Shown piece by piece: positions 6,772 to 14,905 of a stretch of 36,127 nucleotides of DNA. This stretch comes from Frateuria sp. Soil773 (GTDB taxonomy: Bacteria; Pseudomonadota; Gammaproteobacteria; Xanthomonadales; Rhodanobacteraceae). Location: the NCBI RefSeq assembly GCF_001428405.1, contig NZ_LMSL01000039.1, forward strand, positions 297,844-333,970, given 5' to 3'. A model generated the notes under the pieces. The model saw nothing but the letters and a program-made list of their open reading frames with translations, ran no database searches and was not told the origin of the DNA. How positions within the stretch are numbered: position 1 is the first letter of the stretch; every line of letters starts with the position of its first letter. Made by a program: the position numbers and the translations under genes.

Positions 6772-9271
6772 GCGGCGCCGCTTGCGCCGGTGCCTGCCCC
6801 GGCCTTGCCGGCGGCGGCGCCGGCAAAGCGTAGGCCACCAGCGAGTCGCCCATCTTCGTGCCGAGCGAGCCGTGGCCGCCGGCCATCACCACCACGTACT
6901 GGCGCCCGCTGCGGCCGGAGACGTAGCTCATCGGCGTCGCCTGGCCGCCGGCAGGCAGGCGCGCCTGCCACAGCTTCTTCCCGTTGCGCAGGTCGTAGGC
7001 GCGCAGGTAACTGTCCAGCGTGCCGCCGAGGAACACCACGCCGCCGCCGGTGACCACCGGCCCGCCCATGCTGGGCACGCCCAGCGGCAGCGGGATGCCG
7101 AGCGGCGCCTGGTCGCGGATGGTGCCGTTGGGATGCATCCATGCGCGCCGCATGGTCTTCAGGTCGAGCGCCGCCAGGTAGCCCCACGGCGGCGCCTGGC
7201 AGGGAATGCCCAGCGGCGACAGCAGGGGATGCAGGTCCACCGCGAACGGCGTGCCGGTCATCGGCTGCAGGCCCTGCTCGCCGCCCGTGCCGCCTTTGGC
7301 CTCGGCCTTGCCGCGCGGGTAAAGCCTGGACACGAAGGCCATGTAGCTGGGATTGAGCACCGCGACCTGGCGCACCGGGTCGATCGCCAGCCCGCCCCAG
7401 TCGAACACGCCCATGTTGCCGGGATAGATCAGCGAGCCCTGCTCCGACGGCGGCGTGAACGGGCCATCGTAGCGCAGCCGCCTGAACATGATCCGGCAGG
7501 CCAGTTGGTCGAACGGGTTGGTGCCCCACATGTCGCGCTCGCGCAGCGCCGCCGGCTCGAACGACAGCGCGGAGAACGGCTGCGTGGGCGAGGTGCGGTC
7601 GCCCGCCGCGGCGCCCTGCGGCACTGGCCGCTCCGGCGCCGGCACGATCAGCGAGCCGTTGCGCCGGTCGAGCACGTAGACGTCGCCGCGCTTGGTCGAG
7701 GCGATCAGGGCCGGCACCTTGCCGTGCGCCGTATCCAGGTCGACCAGGCTGGGCTGGCCGCCGATGTCCATGTCCCACAGGTCGTGGTGCACGGTCTGGT
7801 AGACCCAGCGCGGCCGGCCGGTGGCGATCTCCAGCGCCACGATCGCGCTGTTGAAGCGCTCGCCCTGCGGGTTGCGCCGGCCGCCCCACATGTCCGGCGT
7901 CTCGTTGCCCATCGGGATGTAGGCCAGGCCGAGCTTTTCGTCGGCGCTGGAAACGCTCCACGAATTCGGCGAGTTGTGCACGTAGGTCTGCCCCGCCGGC
8001 AGGGGCGCGGTGTCGTCGGGGTTGGAGGCGTCCCAGTTCCACAGCAGCCTGCCCGATTCGATGTCGTAGCCGCGGATCACGCCGGACGGCTCGCGGGTGG
8101 AATCGTTGTCGATCACGCTGGCCGACACGATCAGCACGTGCTGCGTCGCCAGCGGCGGCGAGGTGGGATTGAGGAAGCCGCGCCGGGTCATCGGCTGGTT
8201 CTGGTTGAGGCCGATCACCCCGCGATCGCCGAAGTCGGCGCACGGCTGGCCGTTGTCCGCATTGAGCGCGACGATGGTGGCGTCCGCGGTGGGCGCGAAG
8301 ATGCGCCGCGGGCAACTGTCGAAACGGATCGACTCGGCGGCCACCGCGCCCTTCGGCGTCGCCGCCGGGACGGACGACGCCGGCGCGGCCGGCAACTGCC
8401 CGGCCGCGGCCGCCGCGGCGTAGGCGCCGGAGTCGTGGTAGGCGACGCCGCGGCAGATCATGTGCTGGTAGTGCCTGGCGTCGCGGTTGATCTTCGGGTC
8501 GAAGCGCCAGCGCTCCTTGCCGGTGTCCGGATCCAGCGCGATCACCACGCTGTGCGGCGTGCACAGGTAGAGCATGCCGTTCGCCTTCAGCGGCGTGACC
8601 TCGTTGGCGATCTCCTGCGGATCGCCCGGCCCCTTGAGATCGCCGGTGTGGAAGGTCCACGCCAGTTGCAGCCGGCCGACGTTGTCCGGGGTGATCTGCT
8701 TCGCCGGCGCATAGCGGTCGCCGTAGCCGGTATGGCCGTAGGCGGTCCAGTCGTCCGCGGCGGTCAGCGGCGAAACCGCGGTACCGGCGGCCGCCATGCT
8801 CGCCGCCGCCACTTCGCCCGGCCGGTCGTGCGGGTGCCGGGACAACCCGACGGCGCCCACGACCAGGCTGAGCAGCAAGGCGCCGCCCAGCACCCAGCGG
8901 CCGCCGCGCAGTTGCGCCGCCGGCCCGCCCTCCCCGCCCAGGCGACGATGCACGAACGGCAGCAGCAGCCACAGGCCGAGCGCGAACCAGGCGTCCAGCC
9001 GGCACAGCAATTGCCACCCGTCGAGCCGCACCTCGGCCAGCGCCCACAGCGTGCTGCCCAGCACGACCAGCGCGTACAGCCACAGCGCCTCGCGCCGCGC
9101 CGCGAGCAGCAGCCCGCCCGTCGCCGCGACGCCCAGGCCGGCCAGCAGGTAGTACGCCGAGCCGCCCAGGGCGAGCAGCCAGCCGCCGCCGGCAGCCAGC
9201 GCCAGGCCCAGCAACAGGAAAACGATGCCCGTGACCCACAGCAACGGACCGCAACGCGACATGCCTGCCAT
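6749..9271 (-). CDS. gcd: Membrane-bound PQQ-dependent glucose dehydrogenase
   Basis: An 840-residue quinoprotein that oxidises glucose to gluconolactone in the periplasm and passes electrons to ubiquinone. The first about 150 residues hold five membrane helices (starting LLWVTGIVFLLLGLALAAGG). An eight-bladed quinoprotein propeller follows. Landmarks are DWTAYGHTGYGDRYAP, the blade repeat GKERWRFDPKI, WSVSSADEKLGLAYIPMGNE, the blade with DMWGGRR, ETP and HDLWDMDIGGQPSL, GGPVVTGGGVVFLGGTLD, and the C-terminal MAGGHGSLGTKMGDSLVAY. Length is close to E. coli Gcd (796). The start at 9271 is chosen for GAGGG about five bases upstream. PQQ synthesis genes are absent from this window. Gluconic acid output commonly dissolves mineral phosphate. 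Confidence 0.93.
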   Translation of the reverse strand: MAGMSRCGPLLWVTGIVFLLLGLALAAGGGWLLALGGSAYYLLAGLGVAATGGLLLAARREALWLYALVVLGSTLWALAEVRLDGWQLLCRLDAWFALGLWLLLPFVHRRLGGEGGPAAQLRGGRWVLGGALLLSLVVGAVGLSRHPHDRPGEVAAASMAAAGTAVSPLTAADDWTAYGHTGYGDRYAPAKQITPDNVGRLQLAWTFHTGDLKGPGDPQEIANEVTPLKANGMLYLCTPHSVVIALDPDTGKERWRFDPKINRDARHYQHMICRGVAYHDSGAYAAAAAAGQLPAAPASSVPAATPKGAVAAESIRFDSCPRRIFAPTADATIVALNADNGQPCADFGDRGVIGLNQNQPMTRRGFLNPTSPPLATQHVLIVSASVIDNDSTREPSGVIRGYDIESGRLLWNWDASNPDDTAPLPAGQTYVHNSPNSWSVSSADEKLGLAYIPMGNETPDMWGGRRNPQGERFNSAIVALEIATGRPRWVYQTVHHDLWDMDIGGQPSLVDLDTAHGKVPALIASTKRGDVYVLDRRNGSLIVPAPERPVPQGAAAGDRTSPTQPFSALSFEPAALRERDMWGTNPFDQLACRIMFRRLRYDGPFTPPSEQGSLIYPGNMGVFDWGGLAIDPVRQVAVLNPSYMAFVSRLYPRGKAEAKGGTGGEQGLQPMTGTPFAVDLHPLLSPLGIPCQAPPWGYLAALDLKTMRRAWMHPNGTIRDQAPLGIPLPLGVPSMGGPVVTGGGVVFLGGTLDSYLRAYDLRNGKKLWQARLPAGGQATPMSYVSGRSGRQYVVVMAGGHGSLGTKMGDSLVAYALPAPPPARPGQAPAQAAPLNAAAPR
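6754..6781. terminator. Hairpin at convergent gene ends (bidirectional candidate)
   Basis: GCGGCGC (6754-6760) and GCGCCGC (6775-6781) form a 7-bp stem over the overlapping 3' ends of the DUF3325 gene and gcd. No T-run is present on either side, so it is only a candidate transcription barrier. Confidence 0.35.
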
Positions 9272-9516
9272 GACACCCTCGCCAACCGACGCCGCCCGTC
9301 CCGGGCCGGCACACCTTGCCATGATTGTCGGCGTTTCGTCGGCATGCCGTGACGCCGTTGGCCTGACCGCCGCGCCGCCGCAAGGACGGCCAGGGCGCAC
9401 CGGCATGGCCGGTTGCGGGGCCGGCGCAGGCCCGCGGCGAAAAAAATCCTGCCTCCGCGATCCGTTTCCGCCTTCCGCTTCGTCTTGGCCTTGTCCACAC
9501 GAAAAGGAGACACCCG

Positions 9517-9822
9517 ATGAGCGCCCAACCCGTCGTTCTGGTCAACCTGCTGAAAGTCGAACCCGCCAGGCAGGAGGTGCTGCTCGCGCTCCTGAAGCAG
9601 AACACCGACACCGTGATCCGCACCCTCCATGGCTGGAAGGCGACCCGGCTGATCGCCGCGCATGACGGCACCTGCGTGGTCATCTACTCCGAATGGGAGA
9701 GCGCCGCGGACGTCGAGGCGATGCGCAACGATCCGCGCATGCGGGCATGCTTCCCCAGGATCGTCGAGCTGGCGAGCCTGGACTCGATGACGGGCTCGAC
9801 CGTGCTGAGCGAAGCCCGGTGA
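9517..9822 (+). CDS. Antibiotic biosynthesis monooxygenase (ABM)-fold protein
   Basis: A 101-residue protein with the ferredoxin-like ABM fold. An opening strand (VVLVNLLKV) is followed by a helix (PARQEVLLALLKQNTDTV), strand GWKATRLIAAHD, strand CVVIYSEWES and helix AADVEAMRNDPRM. Such small dimeric proteins act on quinones or other aromatic compounds, or have no known substrate. AAGGAG lies 8 bases before the ATG. It is the first gene of a plus-strand group with the hydrolase-like fragment and the ECF sigma factor. ABM and hydrolase genes are common companions, and often targets, of sigma factors with SnoaL-type tails. The 245-base gap upstream (9272-9516) holds the promoters of this gene and of gcd; I saw no further gene in it. 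Confidence 0.7.
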   Translation: MSAQPVVLVNLLKVEPARQEVLLALLKQNTDTVIRTLHGWKATRLIAAHDGTCVVIYSEWESAADVEAMRNDPRMRACFPRIVELASLDSMTGSTVLSEAR

Positions 9823-9908
9823 GCGCGAGCGCGCAGGACGGCTCGTCCGACGCCGAAGAGCGGCGCGACACGGCATGGACCGTAGAATCAAGCGAAGGGA
9901 GATCGCCA

Positions 9909-10094
9909 ATGTCATCCGCTAGCACTGTTTTCATCCTGGTCCACGGCGGTCGGCGCAACCGACCGGCGCGGGACAGGGTTGCGCCCGTGTACGAAACCGG
10001 CGGCTGCGCCGCCCGGTCGGGGAAGCTCGCCAGCATCCGCGCCCGGTCCCCGGGCGACACGGCGCGCGCCGTCGCCGCAGGGGCCGGCACATGA
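9909..10094 (+). pseudogene. Probable remnant of an alpha/beta-hydrolase gene
   Basis: An open frame of 61 codons starts ATGTCATCCGCT and encodes MSSASTVFILVHGG. This is the usual opening of small alpha/beta hydrolases, where VLVHG forms the oxyanion-loop strand; DRVAP follows at about the right place. After about residue 32 (YETGG) the match is lost and the frame becomes low-complexity arginine/alanine sequence. There is no catalytic serine elbow, acid or histidine. The frame ends by a 4-base overlap (ATGA) with the sigma factor start, so its translation could still drive sigma factor translation. The alternative is a small coding leader unrelated to hydrolases. Confidence 0.35.
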
Positions 10095-10948
10095 CCGACG
10101 ACGACTTCGACGATCGCCTGCAGCAGCTCCGCCCGCGCCTGCACCGCTACTGCGCACGCATGGTCGGTTCGGCCGTGGACGGCGAGGACGTGCTGCAGGA
10201 CGCCCTGCTCAAGGCCCTGCGCGCGCGCGGGGAAGGCACGGTGGCGGAAAACCTCGAAGCCTGGCTGCTGCGCATCGCCCACAACACGAGCCTGGACTTC
10301 CTGCGCCAGCGGTCGCGCAGCCGGGTCGTCCCGCTCACCGGCGACCTGGAGGAAGCGCCGCTGCCGGAGGCGGACATCGTCGCGGTCGCCTTCCACGCGT
10401 TCGGGCGATTGCCCGAGCTGCAGCGTTGCGCGGTGATCCTCAAGGACGTCCTCGGCCATTCGGTCGAGGAGATCGCAGCCATCGCCGGCTGCACGGCGGC
10501 CGCGGCCAAGTCGGCGCTCCAGCGCGGGCGGGCGGCGCTGCGCCGGCTGGCCCCGTCGCCCGACGACGCGCGGCTGCCCCTGCTGCCGGACGCCGGCCGG
10601 CGGAAGATGGCCGCCTACGTCCGCCTGTTCCAGGACGGCGACTTCGACGCGATCCGCGCCATGCTGGCGGACGACGTCAGGCTCGACCTGGTGAACCGGC
10701 TGCGGCTCGAAGGCCGCGAGGGCATCGGCCGCTACTTCACCCGCTACGCCGGGGAAACGAAATGGCGCTATGCCTTCGGCGCGGTCGAAGGGCGCCCGGC
10801 GATGCTGGTGTTCGACGGCGACGGCGCCATGGAGAAGCCGGCGCATTTCGTCCTGCTCGACTGGCGCGAAGAGCGCATCGCCGCGATCCGCGATTTCCTG
10901 TTCACGCCCTACGTGGTCGAGGCGGCCGACTGGGTGCGGCTGGGTTGA
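10091..10948 (+). CDS. ECF-type sigma factor with C-terminal SnoaL/NTF2-like domain
   Basis: A 285-residue sigma-70-family factor. Region 2 spans about residues 10-80 (RLHRYCARMVGSAVDGEDVLQDALLKALR, with core- and -10-binding residues; WLLRIAHNTSLDFLRQR). Region 4 spans about 95-155 (FGRLPELQRCAVILKDVLGHSVEEIAAIAGCTAAAAKSALQRGR). From about residue 170 a SnoaL/NTF2-like domain follows (YVRLFQDGDFDAIRAMLADDV, then GREGIGRYF). ECF groups of this architecture use the fused domain in place of, or as well as, an anti-sigma factor; none is encoded nearby. I did not see the DGGGR motif typical of ECF41. Likely targets include its own operon. No good ribosome-binding site precedes the ATG, consistent with coupling to the small upstream frame. 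Confidence 0.85.
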   Translation: MTDDDFDDRLQQLRPRLHRYCARMVGSAVDGEDVLQDALLKALRARGEGTVAENLEAWLLRIAHNTSLDFLRQRSRSRVVPLTGDLEEAPLPEADIVAVAFHAFGRLPELQRCAVILKDVLGHSVEEIAAIAGCTAAAAKSALQRGRAALRRLAPSPDDARLPLLPDAGRRKMAAYVRLFQDGDFDAIRAMLADDVRLDLVNRLRLEGREGIGRYFTRYAGETKWRYAFGAVEGRPAMLVFDGDGAMEKPAHFVLLDWREERIAAIRDFLFTPYVVEAADWVRLG

Positions 10949-11130
10949 AGCGGGCCAACTCCCGCAAGCATCCGCGCGCGGCCCGGTCCGGCACGCCACG
11001 CCCGCAACGGCGACCTGCCGGCCACCCTTGCCACCGTTCGTCCCAATCGACCGGATACGGTGTCGGCTAGAACCAGGGCGGCGCCCGCCACCGCGAAGCG
11101 CGAAGGGTCTCCCCGATCGGGAGAATCGCC

Positions 11131-11136
11131 TATACT
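11131..11136 (+). promoter_or_regulatory. Candidate -10 box of the tRNA-Arg promoter
   Basis: TATACT lies 42 bases before the mature tRNA and is followed by a GC-rich stretch (GCGCGCC). That is the discriminator pattern of stringently controlled stable-RNA promoters. No convincing -35 box was found. The rest of 10949-11178 shows no gene. Confidence 0.5.
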
Positions 11137-11178
11137 GCGCGCCTGCGACGGCAGGCAGCCGTCGTACGCTTGCTTCGC

Positions 11179-11255
<77 letters not shown>

Positions 11256-11359
11256 TTCCCGCCGGCTCTGCCGCATCAACGCCCCTGCCGGTGCTTCATC
11301 GCCATCCTGCATGAAGCAGGCGCTCCGGCCATTCGGCCGGTACGGCATGGAAACCCAGG

Positions 11360-12562
11360 TCATTTCCAGCCGTTGATGAAGACCGTGATGACGATGGCGT
11401 TGGTGAAGTCGATGAAGAACGCGCCGACCAAGGGCGCCACCAGGAAGGCACGCGGCGCCGGGCCGTAGCGTTCGGTCAGCGAGCCCATCACGGCCATCGC
11501 GTTGGCGGTGGTGCCGAGCATGAAGCCGGTGAAGCCGCCGGCCATCACCGCCGCGTCGTAGTCGCGCCCCATCAGCCGCAGCAGCGGCCAGCAGCAGAAC
11601 AGCACGACCACCAGCGCCTGCACGCCCAGGTTGACCAGCAGCGGCAGCGCCAGCCCGGCCAGCTCCCACAGGTGCAGGTCCATCAGGGCCACGGCGAGGA
11701 ACAGCGAAAGGCAGATGCCGCCGACCAGGTCGATGCCCGGCAGCGACAGACCGAACCAGCCCAGCCGGTCGTCGACGTTGCGCAGCAGCGCGCCCATCAG
11801 CATCGCGCCGATGTAGCTGGGCAGGGTCAGGCCCAGCGCGCCCAGGCCGTCGCTGATCCAGCCGCCGACGCCCATCGCCAGCAGGATCAGCACGAAGCTC
11901 TTCAGCGCCTGGTAGGCGCGGTCGACCTCGCCGACCGGCTCCTCCACGCAAACCGCTGCCGGCGGCGCGACGGCGACGGCCGCCGACGGCGCGCGGCGCA
12001 GGCCCAGCCGCTCGATCAGCATGGTCGCCACCGGCGCGCCGATCACCGAGCCGCAGACGATGCCGGCCATCGCCGACGCCAATGCCACGCTCTGCGCGCC
12101 GTGCACGCCGGCCTGCTCGAACAGCGGCGCGAACGCCAGCCCGGTGGCGGGGCCGCCGGCCAGCGTCGCCGAGCCGGTGACCACGCCGAACAGCGGCGGC
12201 AGGCCGAACGCCTTGGCCACGCCGATGCCGACCACGTTCTGCACCACCGCCAGCACCGTGGCCAGGCCCAGGAACAGCGCGACCTGGCGGCCGCTGGCCT
12301 TGAGCAGGGACACGCTGGCGTTGAAGCCGATGGCGGTGAAGAAGGCGATCATCAGCGGCCGCTCCAGCCCGGTGTCGAACTGCAGCGGCCGCACGTTCCA
12401 GTGGCGGCAGGCCAGCAGGCCCAGCGCCACCAGCAGCCCGCCGATCACCGGCGCCGGGATGTTGAAGCGCGACAGCAGCGGCAGCCGCCGGCGGATGGCG
12501 TAGCCGGCGACCAGGCACAGGCCGCCGCAGGCCAGGGTCTGTATCGGGTCCAGCGTCAGCAT
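11360..12562 (-). CDS. gltS: Sodium/glutamate symporter GltS
   Basis: A 400-residue inner-membrane carrier (E. coli GltS has 401). It begins with MLTLDPIQTLACGGLCLVAG and shows two inverted halves of about five helices each. The GGPATG-type re-entrant loop signature is present (SATLAGGPATGLAFAPLFEQ), and the family signature IGFNASVSLLKASGRQ lies near residue 80. GltS takes up L-glutamate with sodium and in E. coli also handles D-glutamate. GGGAG lies 8 bases before the ATG. It is 108 bases downstream of the epimerase gene on the same strand, so it is probably the last member of the dgcN-dgcA group. This supports glutamate, possibly the D form, as the pathway substrate. No clear T-rich terminator follows; the 104 bases to the tRNA contain only a small hairpin (11325-11340). 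Confidence 0.93.
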   Translation of the reverse strand: MLTLDPIQTLACGGLCLVAGYAIRRRLPLLSRFNIPAPVIGGLLVALGLLACRHWNVRPLQFDTGLERPLMIAFFTAIGFNASVSLLKASGRQVALFLGLATVLAVVQNVVGIGVAKAFGLPPLFGVVTGSATLAGGPATGLAFAPLFEQAGVHGAQSVALASAMAGIVCGSVIGAPVATMLIERLGLRRAPSAAVAVAPPAAVCVEEPVGEVDRAYQALKSFVLILLAMGVGGWISDGLGALGLTLPSYIGAMLMGALLRNVDDRLGWFGLSLPGIDLVGGICLSLFLAVALMDLHLWELAGLALPLLVNLGVQALVVVLFCCWPLLRLMGRDYDAAVMAGGFTGFMLGTTANAMAVMGSLTERYGPAPRAFLVAPLVGAFFIDFTNAIVITVFINGWK

Positions 12563-12670
12563 GCGTTTCTCCCGTTGCCGGCTCGCGCCATGCGCGGCAC
12601 CGACGGCCGATGCTTGCACAGGCGGGAGCCGGGCACACGCCCGTCCACGACGGGCCCGCCGACGGCGCGC

Positions 12671-13657
12671 CTATCCACCCCAGAACCCCGGCGAAGGCGG
12701 CACCAGCATGCCTCCGCGCAGGCTCACTCCGTGGGGGTAGTCGTCCTTCAGCCACAGCGGCCCGTCCAGGTCGACGAACTCCGCTTCGCGCGCCAGCTCC
12801 AGCGCCGGCGCGATGCCGAACGAGGAGCCGACCATGCAGCCGACCATGATCCTGAATCCCTCCGCGCGCGCCGAGCGCAACAGCCGCCACGCCTCGGTCA
12901 GGCCGCCGGTCTTGTCCAGCTTGATGTTCACCGCCTGGTAGCGGCCGCGCAGGCGCGGCAGGTCCGCGGCCACGTGGCAGGATTCGTCGGCGCAGATCGG
13001 GATGCGGCTGCTGAAACCCAGCAGGTCGTCATCGTTCTCCGCCGGCAGCGGCTGTTCCACCAGGTCGACCGCGCTGCGCTCCAGTACCGGCTGCAGCGCG
13101 CGCAGCAAATCGATGTCCCAGCTCTCGTTGGGATCGACGATCAGCCGCGCCGTCGGCGCCGCGCGCCGCACCGCCTCGATCCGTGCGGCGGAATCGTGCG
13201 TGTCCAGCTTGATCTTGATCAGCCCCGCGTCGGCGATCTCGGCCGCTGCCGCGGCCATCCGCTCCGGCGTGTCGATGCCGACGGTGAGCGCGCTGGTCAG
13301 CGGCGATGGCGCCGGCCGCGCCAGTTGCGCCCATACCGGCACCGAGCCGACGCTCGCCTCCAGGTCCCACAGCGCCGCATCGAGCGCGTTGCGCGCGGCG
13401 CCCGGCGGCAGCCGCGCCTGCAGCTCGTCGCGGCCCATCCCGGCCATCACCTCGGCGCGCAGCGCCTCGAGCTGGTCGATCACCGAGGCCACCGATTCGC
13501 CGTAGCGGCCATAAGGCACGGATTCGCCGCGTCCGCACTTGCCTCCCTGGCGCAGCTCGACCATCACCACGTCGGCGGCGTGCTTCACTCCGCGCGAGAT
13601 GCGGAACGGTGCGACCAGCGGAAAGCGGCAGTGCCTGATGCTCAGTTCGCGAAGCAT
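12671..13657 (-). CDS. dgcA: Dipeptide epimerase / N-acetyl-D-glutamate racemase (DgcA type)
   Basis: A 328-residue enolase-superfamily enzyme of the muconate-lactonising subgroup. Catalytic residues are in place: the KIK motif (K148, K150), metal ligands D175 (LIVDPNES), E201 (DLVEQPLP) and D224 (ICADES), and the opposite base K246 (NIKLDKTGG). The DLD motif (296-298) corresponds to the DxD that holds the amino group in L-Ala-D/L-Glu epimerases. Two readings are therefore open: murein-dipeptide epimerase (YcjG type), or N-acetyl-D-glutamate racemase DgcA, which comes from the same family. The immediate overlap with a DUF1611/DgcN gene (16 bases) and the neighbouring gltS favour DgcA. The symbol rests on that context. 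Confidence 0.8.
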   Translation of the reverse strand: MLRELSIRHCRFPLVAPFRISRGVKHAADVVMVELRQGGKCGRGESVPYGRYGESVASVIDQLEALRAEVMAGMGRDELQARLPPGAARNALDAALWDLEASVGSVPVWAQLARPAPSPLTSALTVGIDTPERMAAAAAEIADAGLIKIKLDTHDSAARIEAVRRAAPTARLIVDPNESWDIDLLRALQPVLERSAVDLVEQPLPAENDDDLLGFSSRIPICADESCHVAADLPRLRGRYQAVNIKLDKTGGLTEAWRLLRSARAEGFRIMVGCMVGSSFGIAPALELAREAEFVDLDGPLWLKDDYPHGVSLRGGMLVPPSPGFWGG

Positions 13658-14685
13658 GCGAGCAGGTTGTCCACGATGGCATCGACACCCATGGTGACCG
13701 GGTCCTGGCAAGGCAGGCCGAGCTGGTCGCTGGTCGCCTGGCAGATCGACTGCGCCTGCTCCGCCGGCAGGCCGGAGGTGTTGAGCGCGACGCCGACCGC
13801 CTTCACCGCGGGATTGGTCAGCCGCGCGGCGGTCAGGTTCGCTTCCAGGCACCGGCGCAGTTCCGGCAGCGGGTAGCCGGACAGCCCGCGCATGTGCGGC
13901 CGGCCCGGCTCGTGGCAGAGCACCAGCGCGTCGGGCTGGGCGCCGTGCAGCAGGCCGAGCGACACGCCGGCGTACGACGGATGGAACAGCGAGCCCTGGC
14001 CCTCGATGAGGTCCCAGCCGTCGTCGAGGCGCGCCGGCGAGATCCACTCCACCGCGCCGGAGATGAAGTCGGCCACCACCGCATCCACCGGCACGCCGGC
14101 GCCGGCGATGAAGATGCCGGTCTGGCCGGTGGCGCGGAAGTCCGCCCTGCAGCCGCGCTGGCGCATGGCGCGCTCGATCGCCAGCGTGGTGTACATCTTG
14201 CCGACCGAGCAGTCCGTGCCCACCGTGAGCAGGCGCCGGCCGGCACGCGGGCGCCCGTTGCCCACCGGTATGCCCGGCGCCGGGTCGCGCGCGTCGAACA
14301 GGCTGCGGCCGTTGCGCCGGGCCGCGGCGACGATGTCGGGATTCTCGCGCAGCTTCTGGTGCAGGCCGGCCACCACGTTGAGCCCGGCATCGAGCGCCGC
14401 GATGGCGTCGGCCACGATGTCCGGTCCCATCGTGCCGCCGGCGTTCGCGGTGCCGATCACCATGGTGTCCGCGCCCTCGGCCCTGGCCTGGGCCATGCCC
14501 AGGTCGCGCAGGCCCAGGGTCGGCTTGCAATGGGCGTTGCGGTACTGCCCGACGCACCAGTCCGGCCGCCAGTAGGCCAGCCCCCTGGCCGTCTTGATGG
14601 CCAGGTCGTCGGGCGCATTGCCCAGGTACAGCAGGTAAGGCGGGCGCCAGGAACCGTCCGGCACGGCATCGCCATGGATCGACAT
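13642..14685 (-). CDS. dgcN: DUF1611 protein, probable D-glutamate N-acetyltransferase (DgcN type)
   Basis: A 347-residue protein with the two-part DUF1611 layout. A Rossmann-like N-terminal part (PYLLYLGNAPDDLAIKTARG; VIGTANAGG) is followed by a P-loop-like domain with GTDCSVGKMYT (156-166). Later landmarks are RATGQTGIFIAGAG, EGQGSLFHPSYAGVSL and NPAVKAVGVALNTSGL. Members characterised in marine Proteobacteria and haloarchaea (DgcN) acetylate D-glutamate, working with the racemase DgcA. The start at 14685 has GGAG eight bases upstream. The gene overlaps dgcA by 16 bases. It is separated from ggt by 220 bases without a recognisable copy of the ggt operator, so it may have its own promoter. 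The family call is firm; the reaction is inferred from family and context. Confidence 0.82.
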   Translation of the reverse strand: MSIHGDAVPDGSWRPPYLLYLGNAPDDLAIKTARGLAYWRPDWCVGQYRNAHCKPTLGLRDLGMAQARAEGADTMVIGTANAGGTMGPDIVADAIAALDAGLNVVAGLHQKLRENPDIVAAARRNGRSLFDARDPAPGIPVGNGRPRAGRRLLTVGTDCSVGKMYTTLAIERAMRQRGCRADFRATGQTGIFIAGAGVPVDAVVADFISGAVEWISPARLDDGWDLIEGQGSLFHPSYAGVSLGLLHGAQPDALVLCHEPGRPHMRGLSGYPLPELRRCLEANLTAARLTNPAVKAVGVALNTSGLPAEQAQSICQATSDQLGLPCQDPVTMGVDAIVDNLLACFAN

Positions 14686-14905
14686 GTGATTACTCCGCTC
14701 GGCGGCTGCGCCGCCGCTCAATGAAGGGCCACCGCGCACGCGCACCGCGCGGCGGCCGGCAACTGGCTGTCCCGACGTTTCCCCGCCGCGGCCCGCGCCG
14801 GGGCGCGCGTGCCGCCCGGAGGCATCCGCCGCGCACCGCGTGGCGCGTCCGGCGATCCGCTCCCTGGCATGCTGTCCGCGTCATGCGTTCGTGGCCGGCG
14901 TGGCT

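Noticed and set aside
9272-9406. Upstream GTG/ATG starts extending glucose dehydrogenase by up to 45 residues
   Set aside because: The extension is low-complexity, precedes the first membrane helix without similarity to the family, and the start at 9271 has a good ribosome-binding site.
14686-14905. A third copy of the ggt-type promoter segment before dgcN
   Set aside because: The 220-base gap was read for CATAAC/GTTATG, the CTTTTCATTGG block and the TATGCT region; none is present. A GC-rich inverted repeat at 14701-14715 is the only structure seen.
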